Assembly (NCBI GenBank): GCA_017441765.1
Contig: JAFRVK010000056.1
Coordinates: 1 to 48,204, forward strand
Direction of reading: 5' to 3'
DNA from: Erysipelotrichaceae bacterium
GTDB lineage: Bacteria; Bacillota_I; Bacilli_A; Erysipelotrichales; Erysipelotrichaceae
Length of the DNA stretch: 48,204 nt
This document shows, piece after piece, positions 40,485-48,204 of this stretch. The first letter of the stretch is position 1. Each line of letters starts with the position of its first letter. The notes under the pieces are model-generated. The model saw nothing but the letters and a program-made list of their open reading frames with translations. It was not told where the DNA came from and did no database searches. The position numbers were made by a program, and so were the translations under genes.

Positions 40485-41276
40485 ATGTTACAGGATTTCA
40501 ATTACCACACACATACTTACCGCTGCGGCCACGCAAACGGAACGGATGAAGACTATGTCCAGGCTGCAATCAAAGCAGGATACAAGATCCTGGGTTTTTC
40601 TGATCACGGTCCTTACAAACATATTCCTTCTCCCGGGTTGCGCATGGATTGGGAACAGCTGGATGATTACATCGAAAGTCTGACTGCACTGAAAGAGAAA
40701 TACAAAGACCAGATCGAGATCCATATCGGACTGGAGACTGAGTATTATTCTGAATACCATGATGAAAAACTCGAACTGCTGGATAAAGTGGAGTATCTGA
40801 TCCTCGGCCAGCATACCGCTCTTCCAAACGGAGAAGGGACCTTCTTCAGATACAATACCGATGAACAGCTGATGAAATATGCGGAAGATGTATGCAAGGG
40901 ACTGGAAGCAGGACTGTATACCTATCTGGCACATCCCGATGTCTATATCTATCATCAGAATACATTCGATGAGACCTGTCAGAAAGTTGCCAGGATCGTC
41001 ATCCAGAAAGCGGCAGAAACCGATACACCGGTAGAAATCAACGTTCATGGAGTCCTGAGAGGCAGACAGCCGTTCCCGAACGGAACGCATCAGTACTGGT
41101 ATCCTCACAAGGATTTCTGGAAGATTGCCGCAGAGTATCCGATCCGATGCATCTATGGCATCGATGCGCATGATCCGAAACAGCTGCTGGATCTGGAATC
41201 GTTCCAGGCAGCGAAAGCGGAACTGGAAGATCTCGGATTGACCTTCATCAATGAACCTCTGACGATCAGACGCTGA
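40485..41276 (+). CDS. PHP-domain phosphatase (HisJ/histidinol-phosphatase family)
   Basis: This protein of about 263 residues has a PHP TIM-barrel. The metal ligands are NYHTHTYRCGHA (His8, His10, His16), GFSDHGPYK, the glutamate in GLETEYYSEY, and later AHPDVYI, EINVHG and YGIDAHDP. The nearest named match is histidinol-phosphatase HisJ/HisK. It may dephosphorylate another sugar- or amino-acid-phosphate, since no other his gene is in the window. An in-frame ATG at 40431 overlaps a TATAAT box, so it would lie outside the transcript. I therefore prefer the ATG at 40485, directly behind AAAAGGA, with unusually short spacing. Confidence 0.85.
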   Translation: MLQDFNYHTHTYRCGHANGTDEDYVQAAIKAGYKILGFSDHGPYKHIPSPGLRMDWEQLDDYIESLTALKEKYKDQIEIHIGLETEYYSEYHDEKLELLDKVEYLILGQHTALPNGEGTFFRYNTDEQLMKYAEDVCKGLEAGLYTYLAHPDVYIYHQNTFDETCQKVARIVIQKAAETDTPVEINVHGVLRGRQPFPNGTHQYWYPHKDFWKIAAEYPIRCIYGIDAHDPKQLLDLESFQAAKAELEDLGLTFINEPLTIRR

Positions 41277-41291
41277 ATCATTCATAAATGA

Positions 41292-41320
41292 TATCGAAGA
41301 CCCTCATGCACGGGTCTATC
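41292..41320 (+). terminator. Weak terminator-like hairpin
   Basis: AGACCC and GGGTCT pair across an 8-base loop, followed by ATCTTTG. The T run is short, so this may be partial. Confidence 0.4.
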
Positions 41321-41343
41321 TTTGTGATAAGATAAAAGTAAGC

Positions 41344-41994
41344 ATGGAATACATATCACTCATCGTATTTATCGTTTTTACATCCATACATCTGTATGCT
41401 TCATATCATCGCGACAAGCCGTTACGCAACAAGACCAAGCCACTCATCCTTTTATCATTGCTGGGTTACTACTGTTTCGGTGCAGACAGGATCCGTCCGG
41501 TCGTCGTACTGGCACTGATTTTCTCATGGATCGGCGACATACTTCTGATTCCTGACGGAAACAAGTGGTTCACCGCAGGCGGCATCTCTTTCATGGTCTC
41601 GCACTTTTTCTTTGTGCTCAGCTATCTGAAAGATGTCTACTTCAAGATCATCTCGCCGATCATTGTCATCGTGCTGGCGGCGTTCTTTATAATCACAGTC
41701 AACATCATCTTCCGGAAACTGAAGGACAGTCTGCCCAAAAGCCTGTTCTATCCGATGTATCTGTATCTTCTGATCAACGGAACGATGAACTGTTTCGCGA
41801 TCTTCCGTTATCTGACCTCACCTGATCTGGCGGGCATCATTACGGTCGTTGGGGCAGCCTTATTCTTTATTTCGGATACATCGCTGTTTTTTGTCCGTTT
41901 CAAGAAAAACGGATCATTAAAAACGCACTTTATCGTCATGCTGACATATTCGATCGGCGAACTGCTGATCGTCCTGGGCCTGATGATGAAATAA
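41344..41994 (+). CDS. YhhN/TMEM86-family lysoplasmalogenase
   Basis: This 216-residue membrane protein has about eight hydrophobic segments. The family marks are FSWIGDILLIPDG, AGGISFMVSHFFFVLSYL and GAALFFISDTSLFFVRF, with the polar Asp residues within the membrane that are needed in this group. Family members hydrolyse the vinyl-ether bond of lysoplasmalogens. Anaerobic Firmicutes can contain plasmalogens, which supports this role. The ribosome site is weak. A diacylglycerol-kinase gene follows by 13 bases. Confidence 0.88.
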   Translation: MEYISLIVFIVFTSIHLYASYHRDKPLRNKTKPLILLSLLGYYCFGADRIRPVVVLALIFSWIGDILLIPDGNKWFTAGGISFMVSHFFFVLSYLKDVYFKIISPIIVIVLAAFFIITVNIIFRKLKDSLPKSLFYPMYLYLLINGTMNCFAIFRYLTSPDLAGIITVVGAALFFISDTSLFFVRFKKNGSLKTHFIVMLTYSIGELLIVLGLMMK

Positions 41995-42007
41995 ACAGGA
42001 GGGGAAT

Positions 42008-42820
42008 ATGAAATATTATCTTTACAATCCTTTAGCAAACAATGGTCTGAAACCGGAACTGCCGGCGGATACCGAATTGCTGGATGCGACAAAAACCGAT
42101 TTTGAGAAATTCTTTTCTAAGCTTAAGAAAGAAGATGAAGTTGTCCTGATCGGCGGCGATGGAACGGTCAATCATCTCATCAATGTCCTGGATACATCCA
42201 GACTGAAAAACAACATCTATCTCTATGCGAATGGCACAGGAAACGATTTCCTGAATGATATTCAAAAGAAAGCGGGAGAAGAAGTCCTGCTGAACGAGTA
42301 TCTGAAAGATCTTCCTACCGTAAGGATCAAAGGAATGGAGAGAAAGTTCATCAACGGTGTAGGTTATGGCATCGATGGCTACTGCTGTGAAGTGGCTGAC
42401 CAAATCAAAGAAAAGACTCCCAATCAGAAGATCGACTATACGGCGATCGCCATCAAAGGTCTGCTGTTCAAATTCAAACCGTGCCATGCCTGGATCGAAG
42501 TCGATGGAAAGACTTATGAATATGACAACGTCTGGATTGCTGCAGGCATGAAGGGCAGATATTATGGCGGAGGCATGATGGTGGCTCCTGTCCAGGACCG
42601 TTTCTCGGATCATCTGACTCTGGTCCTGTATATGACAAGATCGAAACTGAAAGCATTGATGGCGTTCCCATCCATCTTTGAAGGCAAACACGTGGAAAAG
42701 ACGGATATCGTCAAAGTCTTCGAGGGCAAGAAGATTCATGTGCGTTTTTCCAGACCGTGTGCCGCACAGATCGATGGCGAAACCGTACTGAATGTCAGCG
42801 AATATGAAGCTGAACTATAG
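42008..42820 (+). CDS. Diacylglycerol/lipid kinase family protein
   Basis: This 270-residue cytosolic kinase has the diacylglycerol kinase catalytic domain. The nucleotide loop GGDGTVN (49-55), then NGTGNDFLND, and GVGYGIDGYCCEVAD match the DgkB/YegS pattern. These enzymes phosphorylate diacylglycerol or related lipids with ATP. AGGAGGGG provides a strong site at 42000-42005. It sits between lysoplasmalogenase and an Ldh2 dehydrogenase, with gaps of 13-14 bases, so one transcript probably links lipid turnover to central metabolism. Confidence 0.9.
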   Translation: MKYYLYNPLANNGLKPELPADTELLDATKTDFEKFFSKLKKEDEVVLIGGDGTVNHLINVLDTSRLKNNIYLYANGTGNDFLNDIQKKAGEEVLLNEYLKDLPTVRIKGMERKFINGVGYGIDGYCCEVADQIKEKTPNQKIDYTAIAIKGLLFKFKPCHAWIEVDGKTYEYDNVWIAAGMKGRYYGGGMMVAPVQDRFSDHLTLVLYMTRSKLKALMAFPSIFEGKHVEKTDIVKVFEGKKIHVRFSRPCAAQIDGETVLNVSEYEAEL

Positions 42821-42834
42821 AGAGGAGTAAAGAG

Positions 42835-43950
42835 ATGGAAAACAGACCTTATGTTCCCTGGGAATTGATGAATAGTTTTATGATCGATGTCTTCAAGGCT
42901 TACGGCGTACCGGATGAAGATGCGAAAATCTGTGCAGATGTATTGCTGGAATCGGATCGCAGAGGTATCGAAAGCCATGGATGCAACCGTTTCAAACCGA
43001 TCTATATTGATCGTATCGTGAAAGGTACTTTATTGCCTGTCACGGATCTTGAGATCGTCAAGGAAACACCGACTACGGTCGTTATGGATGCGCATAACGG
43101 CATGGGTATGGTAGCTTCCCACAAGATGATGGAACTGCTGATAAAGAAAGCGAAAGAGAACGGAATGGCAGGAGGCGCGATCCGCAACTCGACCCACTAT
43201 GGCATTGCGGGCTACTGGTCCGATATGGCTGCCAAAGAAGGACTGATCGGTATCACGGGAACCAACGCACGTCCATCGATCGCTCCGACCTTCGGTGTCG
43301 AGAATATGCTGGGAACCAACCCGCTGACCTTCTCCCTGCCGACCGATGAAGAATTCCCGTTTACGCTTGACTGTGCGACTTCCATCGTTCAGAGAGGCCG
43401 TATCGAATACTATGCGAGAGAAGGCAAGATCACACCGGAAGGCATGATCGTAACACGCAACGGATCTGTCGTCACGGATTCTGCAGAAATACTGAAGATG
43501 CTGACGAAGTCTGAAGCGGCACTGGCTCCGTTGGGCGGAGGTCCGGGCGATGAAATGGCAGGATACAAAGGCTATGGCTATGCGACGGTCGTTGAGATCC
43601 TCTCTGCTGCTTTGGCCGGAGGCAAATTCATGAAGGCACTGACAGGCGTCGATGAGAACGGCGATCCGAGAATGTATCAACTGGGTCATTTCTTCTTCGT
43701 TGTCGATCCGGAAGCGTTCATGGGTCTGGATACTTTCAGGAAGATCGCCGGTGAGATTTGCCGCGAACTGCGTGCAAGCGCCAAAGCTCCGGGTCACGAC
43801 AGGATCTACACGGCAGGTGAGAAGGAACATCTCGTATGGCTGGAACGCAAAGACAAAGGTGTACCGGTAGGCGCTGCCGTTCAGAAGGAACTGATCACGA
43901 TGAGAGATGAACTGAAACTGGATTATCATTTCCCGTTTGAGGAGGCATAA
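42835..43950 (+). CDS. Malate/L-lactate dehydrogenase (Ldh2 family)
   Basis: This 371-residue enzyme belongs to the Ldh2/malate-ureidoglycolate-sulfolactate dehydrogenase family, which uses NAD(P) on 2-hydroxyacids. The motifs are ESDRRGIESHGCNRF (His48), AIRNSTHYGIAGYW (His121), GITGTNARPSIAPTFG and GTNPLTFSLPT. The family is unrelated to the usual LDH/MDH fold. The substrate cannot be told apart by eye, but the direct neighbour is malic enzyme, which favours malate. GAGGAG precedes the start. The next gene's ribosome site (GAGGAGG) is inside the last codons here. Confidence 0.92.
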   Translation: MENRPYVPWELMNSFMIDVFKAYGVPDEDAKICADVLLESDRRGIESHGCNRFKPIYIDRIVKGTLLPVTDLEIVKETPTTVVMDAHNGMGMVASHKMMELLIKKAKENGMAGGAIRNSTHYGIAGYWSDMAAKEGLIGITGTNARPSIAPTFGVENMLGTNPLTFSLPTDEEFPFTLDCATSIVQRGRIEYYAREGKITPEGMIVTRNGSVVTDSAEILKMLTKSEAALAPLGGGPGDEMAGYKGYGYATVVEILSAALAGGKFMKALTGVDENGDPRMYQLGHFFFVVDPEAFMGLDTFRKIAGEICRELRASAKAPGHDRIYTAGEKEHLVWLERKDKGVPVGAAVQKELITMRDELKLDYHFPFEEA

Positions 43951-43953
43951 ACT

Positions 43954-45126
43954 ATGGATATCATGCAGAAATCACTGGAAGCTCACAGACAATGGAAGGG
44001 CAAGATCGAGGTCAGAGCGACCGTGCCGGTTGCAGGCCCGGAAGATCTGTCGGTGGCTTATACGCCTGGTGTCGCCCAGCCCTGTCTGGAGATACAGAAA
44101 GACATCAGAAAGAGCTATGAACTGACCCGCAGACACAACCTGTGTGCCGTCATTACCGATGGCACGGCCGTTCTTGGTCTGGGGGATATCGGACCGGAAG
44201 CAGGTATGCCGGTCATGGAAGGAAAGTGTGTCCTGTTCAAATCGTTTGGTGATGTGGATGCTTTTCCTCTGTGTGTCAAAACCAAGGATGTCGATGAATT
44301 TGTGAATGCGGTCTATCTGATTTCCGGATCGTTCGGCGGCATCAACTTGGAAGACATTTCTTCCCCGCGCTGTTTCGAGATCGAACGGAAACTGAAAGAG
44401 AAGTGCGACATTCCGATCTTCCACGATGACCAGCACGGAACAGCGATCATCACCCTGGCAGCCTTAACGAATGCTTTGAAAGTCGTAGGGAAGAAGAAGG
44501 AGGATGTGAAGATCGTAACAAGCGGCGCAGGTGCCGCAGCAATCTCGATCACAAAACTGCTGCTGTCTGCCGGTTTCAAAGACATTATCATGACGGACCG
44601 TAAAGGCGCGATCTATGAAGGCAGAGAAGGTCTCAACTGGATCAAAGAAGAAATGTCTCATGTGACCAATCTGGAAAAGAAAGCAGGCTCATTAAAAGAT
44701 GTGATCGTCGGCGCAGATGTCTTTATCGGCGTATCGGCTCCGAATACATTGACAACAGAAATGGTTTCGACCATGAACAAAGACGCGATTGTCTTTGCGT
44801 GTGCCAACCCGACTCCGGAGATCTTCCCGGAAGATGCGAAGAAAGGCGGGGCAAGAGTCGTCGCGACAGGCAGAAGCGATTATCCAAATCAGGTCAACAA
44901 TGTCCTGGCGTTTCCTGGTGTCTTCCGCGGAACCTTCGATGTCAGGGCAAAAGACATCAACGAAGAAATGAAAATGGCTGCAGCTGCAGCGATCGCATCC
45001 CTGGTCAGCGATGAGGAACTGAACGAGGATTATATCCTTCCTCATGCGTTCGATCCAAGAGTCGGCAAGACTGTCGCCAAAGCGGTCGCACAGGCGGCCA
45101 GAGACAGCGGTGTCGCTCAGATCTGA
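43954..45126 (+). CDS. NAD(P)-dependent malic enzyme
   Basis: This 390-residue enzyme oxidatively decarboxylates malate to pyruvate and CO2. Recognisable stretches are VAYTPGVAQPC (Tyr36), ITDGTAVLGLGDIGPEAGMPVMEGK, VCVKTKDVDEFV, the metal-site FHDDQHGTAI and the nucleotide loop VTSGAGAAAISI. This is the short bacterial form. The start lies 3 bases after the Ldh2 stop, so the two are coupled. Together they would connect malate to pyruvate, or a 2-hydroxyacid cycle, with NAD(P)H transfer. A strong terminator follows. Confidence 0.95.
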   Translation: MDIMQKSLEAHRQWKGKIEVRATVPVAGPEDLSVAYTPGVAQPCLEIQKDIRKSYELTRRHNLCAVITDGTAVLGLGDIGPEAGMPVMEGKCVLFKSFGDVDAFPLCVKTKDVDEFVNAVYLISGSFGGINLEDISSPRCFEIERKLKEKCDIPIFHDDQHGTAIITLAALTNALKVVGKKKEDVKIVTSGAGAAAISITKLLLSAGFKDIIMTDRKGAIYEGREGLNWIKEEMSHVTNLEKKAGSLKDVIVGADVFIGVSAPNTLTTEMVSTMNKDAIVFACANPTPEIFPEDAKKGGARVVATGRSDYPNQVNNVLAFPGVFRGTFDVRAKDINEEMKMAAAAAIASLVSDEELNEDYILPHAFDPRVGKTVAKAVAQAARDSGVAQI

Positions 45127-45152
45127 TTTTTGCTGAAACAACAAATCAACTA

Positions 45153-45189
45153 AAAAAGGTGACCGTTCTGATGAACGATCACCTTTTCG
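45153..45189. terminator. Intrinsic terminator after the malic enzyme gene
   Basis: AAAAGGTGACCGTTC pairs with GAACGATCACCTTTT, with one mismatch and a TGAT loop, followed by T residues. It lies between convergent genes and may serve both. Confidence 0.88.
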
Positions 45190-45735
45190 TTATTCCTCGA
45201 TTTCTCTCCATTCCTCGATGATGACTTTTTCATACCTCTTGCCGTCAACGATCACACAGTTGCGGCCTTCGGTATTGTTGAAAGTCGTCAGCACCTCCTG
45301 TCCGTTGATCTCGCAGAGATATGCCTTCAGAATGAAATCCTTCCATTTGCACTCTCCGTATTTGTAATGAAGATAACGGTAATAACGATGAGCCATCGTG
45401 CCATATTGCGTATGTCCATCCGCCAGCTGCAGTGCCCAGTCACAGTTGTCGACTCTTCGTCCCCAGTGATTGCTTCCACGGATGACCTTGTCTTTGTAGT
45501 ACCAGTACATGCTTCCGCTGCTCGAGGTAAAGTCTGGCTCGCGGTTCGGTCTCGTCGTTTCTTTGTAGATGGCGATCGTGTTTTCGAAGAAATTCAGCGG
45601 ACCGGCAATCCCGTCCTGAGCATCTTTATAGTGTTCAGCTGCGGTTTTAAAATAAACGCTTGGTTTGGCATATAATGCGATCTGATGATTCTCTTCGATC
45701 TCTTTGAATTTTTCAATCAGTTCTGTCTGTGTCAT
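45190..45735 (-). CDS. Unknown cytosolic protein (DUF-type)
   Basis: I do not recognise this 181-residue protein. It is soluble, without a signal peptide. The middle, FTSSSGSMYWYYKDKVIRGSNHWG, is unusually rich in Trp, Tyr and basic residues, and the end (ILKAYLCEINGQEVLTTFNN) looks like a beta-rich fold. The start has GAGGAAC before it. It is followed on the same strand by nothing within the terminator region, while a UshA-like gene lies upstream with a 32-base gap, so the two might be co-transcribed. Its role is unknown. Confidence 0.75.
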   Translation of the reverse strand: MTQTELIEKFKEIEENHQIALYAKPSVYFKTAAEHYKDAQDGIAGPLNFFENTIAIYKETTRPNREPDFTSSSGSMYWYYKDKVIRGSNHWGRRVDNCDWALQLADGHTQYGTMAHRYYRYLHYKYGECKWKDFILKAYLCEINGQEVLTTFNNTEGRNCVIVDGKRYEKVIIEEWREIEE

Positions 45736-45767
45736 ATGATTCGTTCCTCTCTGATGGTCTGTATTGT

Positions 45768-47288
45768 TTATTTGATGATCCTGATATTATGAACATCTTC
45801 GAAGTCGATCGTTTTTTCATTGGAAATATAATCTCCGATGATCTCGACCGCATCCTTCTGTATCTCTTTGACGGTAGGCGCATTCTTGATCATGTCATAA
45901 CCGCCGGATCCTGCTGCCCGGTAGCTGTTGATGATGAGTGTGAATTCGTCATCATCTTCGACCGGTTCCCCTCTATATGTAAGATTGCGGATCTTCTCTC
46001 CTTCCGGCGCAGATGCCTTGATCGTATATTCGACGCCATCCAGCATGTCATAGTTGTGATGCATCGGCGTAGGGAAATCCCATAGAGGATTGACGATGAT
46101 CTGCTCATCCTTTACGGTCCAGAAACACGCGGTCTTTTCAAGATAGTCCTTTAAGACCCTTCCCGTCACTTTCTTTACGAAGAAGGTATTCGGGAAGAAA
46201 TAAGTACTCACCACATCACGCATCGTGATATCGTGATAGAATCCTTTGGCTCTTAAAAAGATGGCCGTACCTGAAAGATCTGCTCCGCTCACCGCGAGTT
46301 GGACCCGGTTGATAAAAGTGGCAAGCTGCGACTTATCGAAACGGGACTGGAATTCGTCTGCGTTTCTTAAATCCTTTGACGTATAACCCAGCGGAGTATC
46401 CAGCCATTTCTGTACCTCGTTTTCGCGTTCCTGACACATATCCAGGACTCTTTGATCTGGCACTGCATCGCAATCAAACAGCTCCGGTGTGATCTCGTCT
46501 GTTTCGGTGTCGATCGTGAAACAGGACAGATAGCTGCCGTGGAAAGCGGGCTCGGTGTAAGCAGTGTGGAACGCCTTTCCACAGAAGGTGGCGTGCTGAT
46601 GGCCGGCAACCAGGATATCGATGCCTTCGATCTGGCTGATCATCCGGTAGCCTTCGTTCTCTCCGGAATCCTCCTGCAGAGGCTCCCCGCTCTGTGGATC
46701 TTTCTCGAAACCTCCGTGATAGATGCATACGATATAATCGGTCTTTTCCTTTTCTTTAATCGTTCTGACGATCCGCTTTGTTGTTTCATAAGCATCCAGG
46801 AATTCAAAACCTTCGATATTCTGCGGTTCTTCCCAGAATGGAATGAACTGGGTCGTAACCGCAAAGAAAGCGATCCGTTTCCCGCACAGTTCCCTGATCA
46901 TATAATCCGGACCCAGCTGTTTCTCGTGATACAGGATATTGGAAGTCAGACAGAGACTGCCTGTCGTTTCGATATGATCGAACAGCGCTTTGGCGCCATA
47001 GTTGAAATCATGATTTCCGATATTGATGAAATCATAATTCATCATCTTCATGACTTCAGATACGGGATTGATCTGATCCCTGTATTTCTGGTAATGATAG
47101 AACGTAAAAGGAGAACCCTCCAGGACATCCCCATTGTCGATCAAGATCATGTTTTCATCACGCAAGGAATCGATCAGCGTACACAGTCTTGCCAGCCCGT
47201 TATTGACTTCTTTTCCATCGGCATAACTGTAGGGATAAATGTATCCGTGAAGGTCGGATGTGGATAGGATCTTTATTTTATCTGTCAT
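45768..47288 (-). CDS. UshA/YfkN-type metallophosphatase, bifunctional nucleotidase-like
   Basis: This 506-residue protein has a calcineurin-like metallophosphatase domain (metal ligands in STSDLHG, Asp12/His14; DNGDVLEG, Asp54; GNHDFNYG, Asn92/His93; IYHGG and AGHQHATFCG). It is followed by a 5'-nucleotidase C-terminal domain (SGADLSGTAIFLRA, TGRVLKDYLE, NSYRAAGSGGYDM). These enzymes cleave nucleotides or 2',3'-cyclic nucleotides. UshA-like members are normally secreted, but here there is no signal peptide (MTDKIKILSTSDLHG), so the site of action would be the cytosol. AAAAGGTG is its ribosome site. Confidence 0.9.
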   Translation of the reverse strand: MTDKIKILSTSDLHGYIYPYSYADGKEVNNGLARLCTLIDSLRDENMILIDNGDVLEGSPFTFYHYQKYRDQINPVSEVMKMMNYDFINIGNHDFNYGAKALFDHIETTGSLCLTSNILYHEKQLGPDYMIRELCGKRIAFFAVTTQFIPFWEEPQNIEGFEFLDAYETTKRIVRTIKEKEKTDYIVCIYHGGFEKDPQSGEPLQEDSGENEGYRMISQIEGIDILVAGHQHATFCGKAFHTAYTEPAFHGSYLSCFTIDTETDEITPELFDCDAVPDQRVLDMCQERENEVQKWLDTPLGYTSKDLRNADEFQSRFDKSQLATFINRVQLAVSGADLSGTAIFLRAKGFYHDITMRDVVSTYFFPNTFFVKKVTGRVLKDYLEKTACFWTVKDEQIIVNPLWDFPTPMHHNYDMLDGVEYTIKASAPEGEKIRNLTYRGEPVEDDDEFTLIINSYRAAGSGGYDMIKNAPTVKEIQKDAVEIIGDYISNEKTIDFEDVHNIRIIK

Positions 47289-47324
47289 AATCGCACCTTT
47301 TCTTTAGGATAACACAAAAAGAAG

Positions 47325-47352
47325 AAAAGGCCTGTCACAAGACAGACCTTTC
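47325..47352 (-). terminator. Intrinsic terminator after the second sugar permease gene
   Basis: AAAGGCCTGTC pairs with GACAGACCTTT around ACAA with one C-A mismatch. A T run follows on the minus strand, from the A-rich block at 47313-47328 on the plus strand. It separates the permease from the UshA-like gene. Confidence 0.8.
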
Positions 47353-47373
47353 AGTATAGATAACAGATGATGA

Positions 47374-48204
47374 TCAGCCCTTGATACCGCCACGGGACAT
47401 ACCCGAGATGATATACTTACGGGCAAACAGGAAGATGATGATCATCGGTATGACGACGATCGTCGAAGCCGCCATCATTCTTTCGTTACGCTGGCCGCCT
47501 TCGGTCATGAACGCATACAAGCCGAACGGCAGCGTTCTGACATCTTTGGAGTTGGTTGCGATCATCGGCCACAGGAAGGAGTTCCAGGTCGCGATCGAGT
47601 TCAGCAGGATGATGGTCGCCAGAGAAGACTTCGCCATCGGGACCATGACTCTCCACAGGTACTTCCAGTCGGAGCATCCGTCGACTTTCGCTGCCTGATA
47701 CAATGATTCAGGAACGGAATCGAAGAAACCCTTCAGGATGTAGGTATAGAAGATACTGGACATGAACGGCAGGATCAGTGCCCAGATCGTGTCATGGAGC
47801 TTCCATTGGACGATGGTGCGGTAGTTGGTGATGATGATCATTTCGTATGGAACCATCATCAGCGACAGCAGCAGGCTGAAGACCAGCTCTCGTCCCGGGA
47901 AGCGCAGTCTAGAGAAGGCATACGCAGCCAGGATCGTCGTGAATGAATAGGTCGTGATACAGCCAAGCAGAGCCAGCACCGAGTTGATGAAGTAACGTCC
48001 GAACGGAGCGGTCTTGAAGGCATAAACGAAGTTCTCCAGATTGAAAGGATTGCTAGGGAACAGTGTCGGAGGGATCAGGTTGACTTCCTGATAGGTCTTG
48101 AACGCACCGGTGATCATCCAGTAGAACGGGAAGATCATGACGATGGCGCCGGCAAAGAGAACGATATAGGTAACGATCTTGCCGATCGAAATCGGTTCTT
48201 TGAC
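47374..48204 (-). CDS. Carbohydrate ABC transporter permease, MalG type (partial, 5' end outside window)
   Basis: The open frame runs through the window edge, giving 276 residues without the true start. Codons upstream of the ATG at 48138 (SIGKIVTYIVLFAGAIV) continue a membrane helix, so that ATG is internal. The EAA loop SLYQAAKVDGCSDWKYLW followed by VMVPMAKSSLATIIL identifies the MalG/UgpE side of a CUT1 importer. The C-terminal SGMSRGGIKG tail matches the permease at 1177 (SGSVKG). It belongs to a second sugar ABC system whose other genes lie beyond the window. No ATPase gene is seen here, so it may share the MsmK-type ATPase encoded at 2047. Confidence 0.9.
   Translation of the reverse strand, partial: VKEPISIGKIVTYIVLFAGAIVMIFPFYWMITGAFKTYQEVNLIPPTLFPSNPFNLENFVYAFKTAPFGRYFINSVLALLGCITTYSFTTILAAYAFSRLRFPGRELVFSLLLSLMMVPYEMIIITNYRTIVQWKLHDTIWALILPFMSSIFYTYILKGFFDSVPESLYQAAKVDGCSDWKYLWRVMVPMAKSSLATIILLNSIATWNSFLWPMIATNSKDVRTLPFGLYAFMTEGGQRNERMMAASTIVVIPMIIIFLFARKYIISGMSRGGIKG

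Noticed and set aside
1..48204. Abundance of GATC and its palindromic contexts throughout the window
   Set aside because: Frequent GAT and ATC codons next to each other explain it; no clustering pointing to an origin or methylation-controlled site was noticed, and counts were not computed.

Overview
The window reads as chromosomal DNA of a low-to-mid GC Gram-positive (Firmicutes-type) anaerobe, most plausibly Erysipelotrichaceae or a related gut Firmicute. This is inferred from strong AGGAGG-type ribosome sites, lipoprotein signals with LxxC boxes, an MsmK-type sugar ABC system, DegV, a YdbC/PC4 protein, a LacI repressor at the end of a sugar operon and many small-solute exporters. No rRNA, tRNA, CRISPR array or prophage was seen. 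The only mobile element recognised is one IS200-type insertion sequence. The species is not determined.

Layout. (1) 1-5257: the 3' end of a sugar-binding protein, a hairpin terminator/attenuator, two permeases, an MsmK-type ATPase, a cytosolic GH5 glycosidase and a LacI regulator, forming one oligosaccharide uptake-and-hydrolysis operon. (2) 5313-11900: a PdxA-like dehydrogenase with an acetamidase/formamidase-family protein, an MFS exporter, DegV, a flavodoxin-fold oxidoreductase, an amidohydrolase and a TfoX-N protein. (3) About 11941-12650: the IS200-type element with hairpin ends and a TTG-started TnpA. (4) 12672-18876: envelope proteins of unknown function, a PC4-like ssDNA-binding protein, a YubB-like protein, an M42 peptidase and a Big2 lipoprotein. 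(5) 18905-23856: an Fe-alcohol dehydrogenase divergent from a cupin and a MATE transporter fused to an RsbW-like ATPase domain, then a lipoprotein gene broken by an in-frame stop and a YwaF-type membrane protein. (6) 23992-28369: a gamma-glutamyltransferase, a split chromate-type transporter pair, a patatin and an AIM24 protein. (7) 28518-39593: multidomain proteins: a Cys-repeat surface protein with an intracellular receiver-like domain, a tandemly duplicated SIS protein, an IseA-like lipoprotein, an alpha/beta hydrolase fused to a membrane domain, an anchored HAD phosphatase and a PAS-CPBP fusion. (8) 39590-45126: a second YwaF-like protein, a PHP phosphatase, and an operon of lysoplasmalogenase, lipid kinase, Ldh2-type dehydrogenase and malic enzyme. 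(9) 45190-48204: an unknown protein, a cytosolic UshA-like metallophosphatase and the 3' part of a MalG-like permease from a second sugar ABC system.

How the genes may work together. The first operon should import a sugar oligomer, hydrolyse it in the cytosol with GH5, and repress itself through LacI. Lysoplasmalogenase, lipid kinase and patatin point to membrane-lipid turnover. Ldh2 plus malic enzyme link malate (or a related 2-hydroxyacid) to pyruvate.

The most unusual items are the fusions (MATE-HATPase; PAS-CPBP with a substituted catalytic motif; Cys-repeat/TM/receiver-like), the 761-residue doubled SIS protein, and the nonsense-interrupted lipoprotein. No feature proves a wholly new system. 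These are the best places to look.
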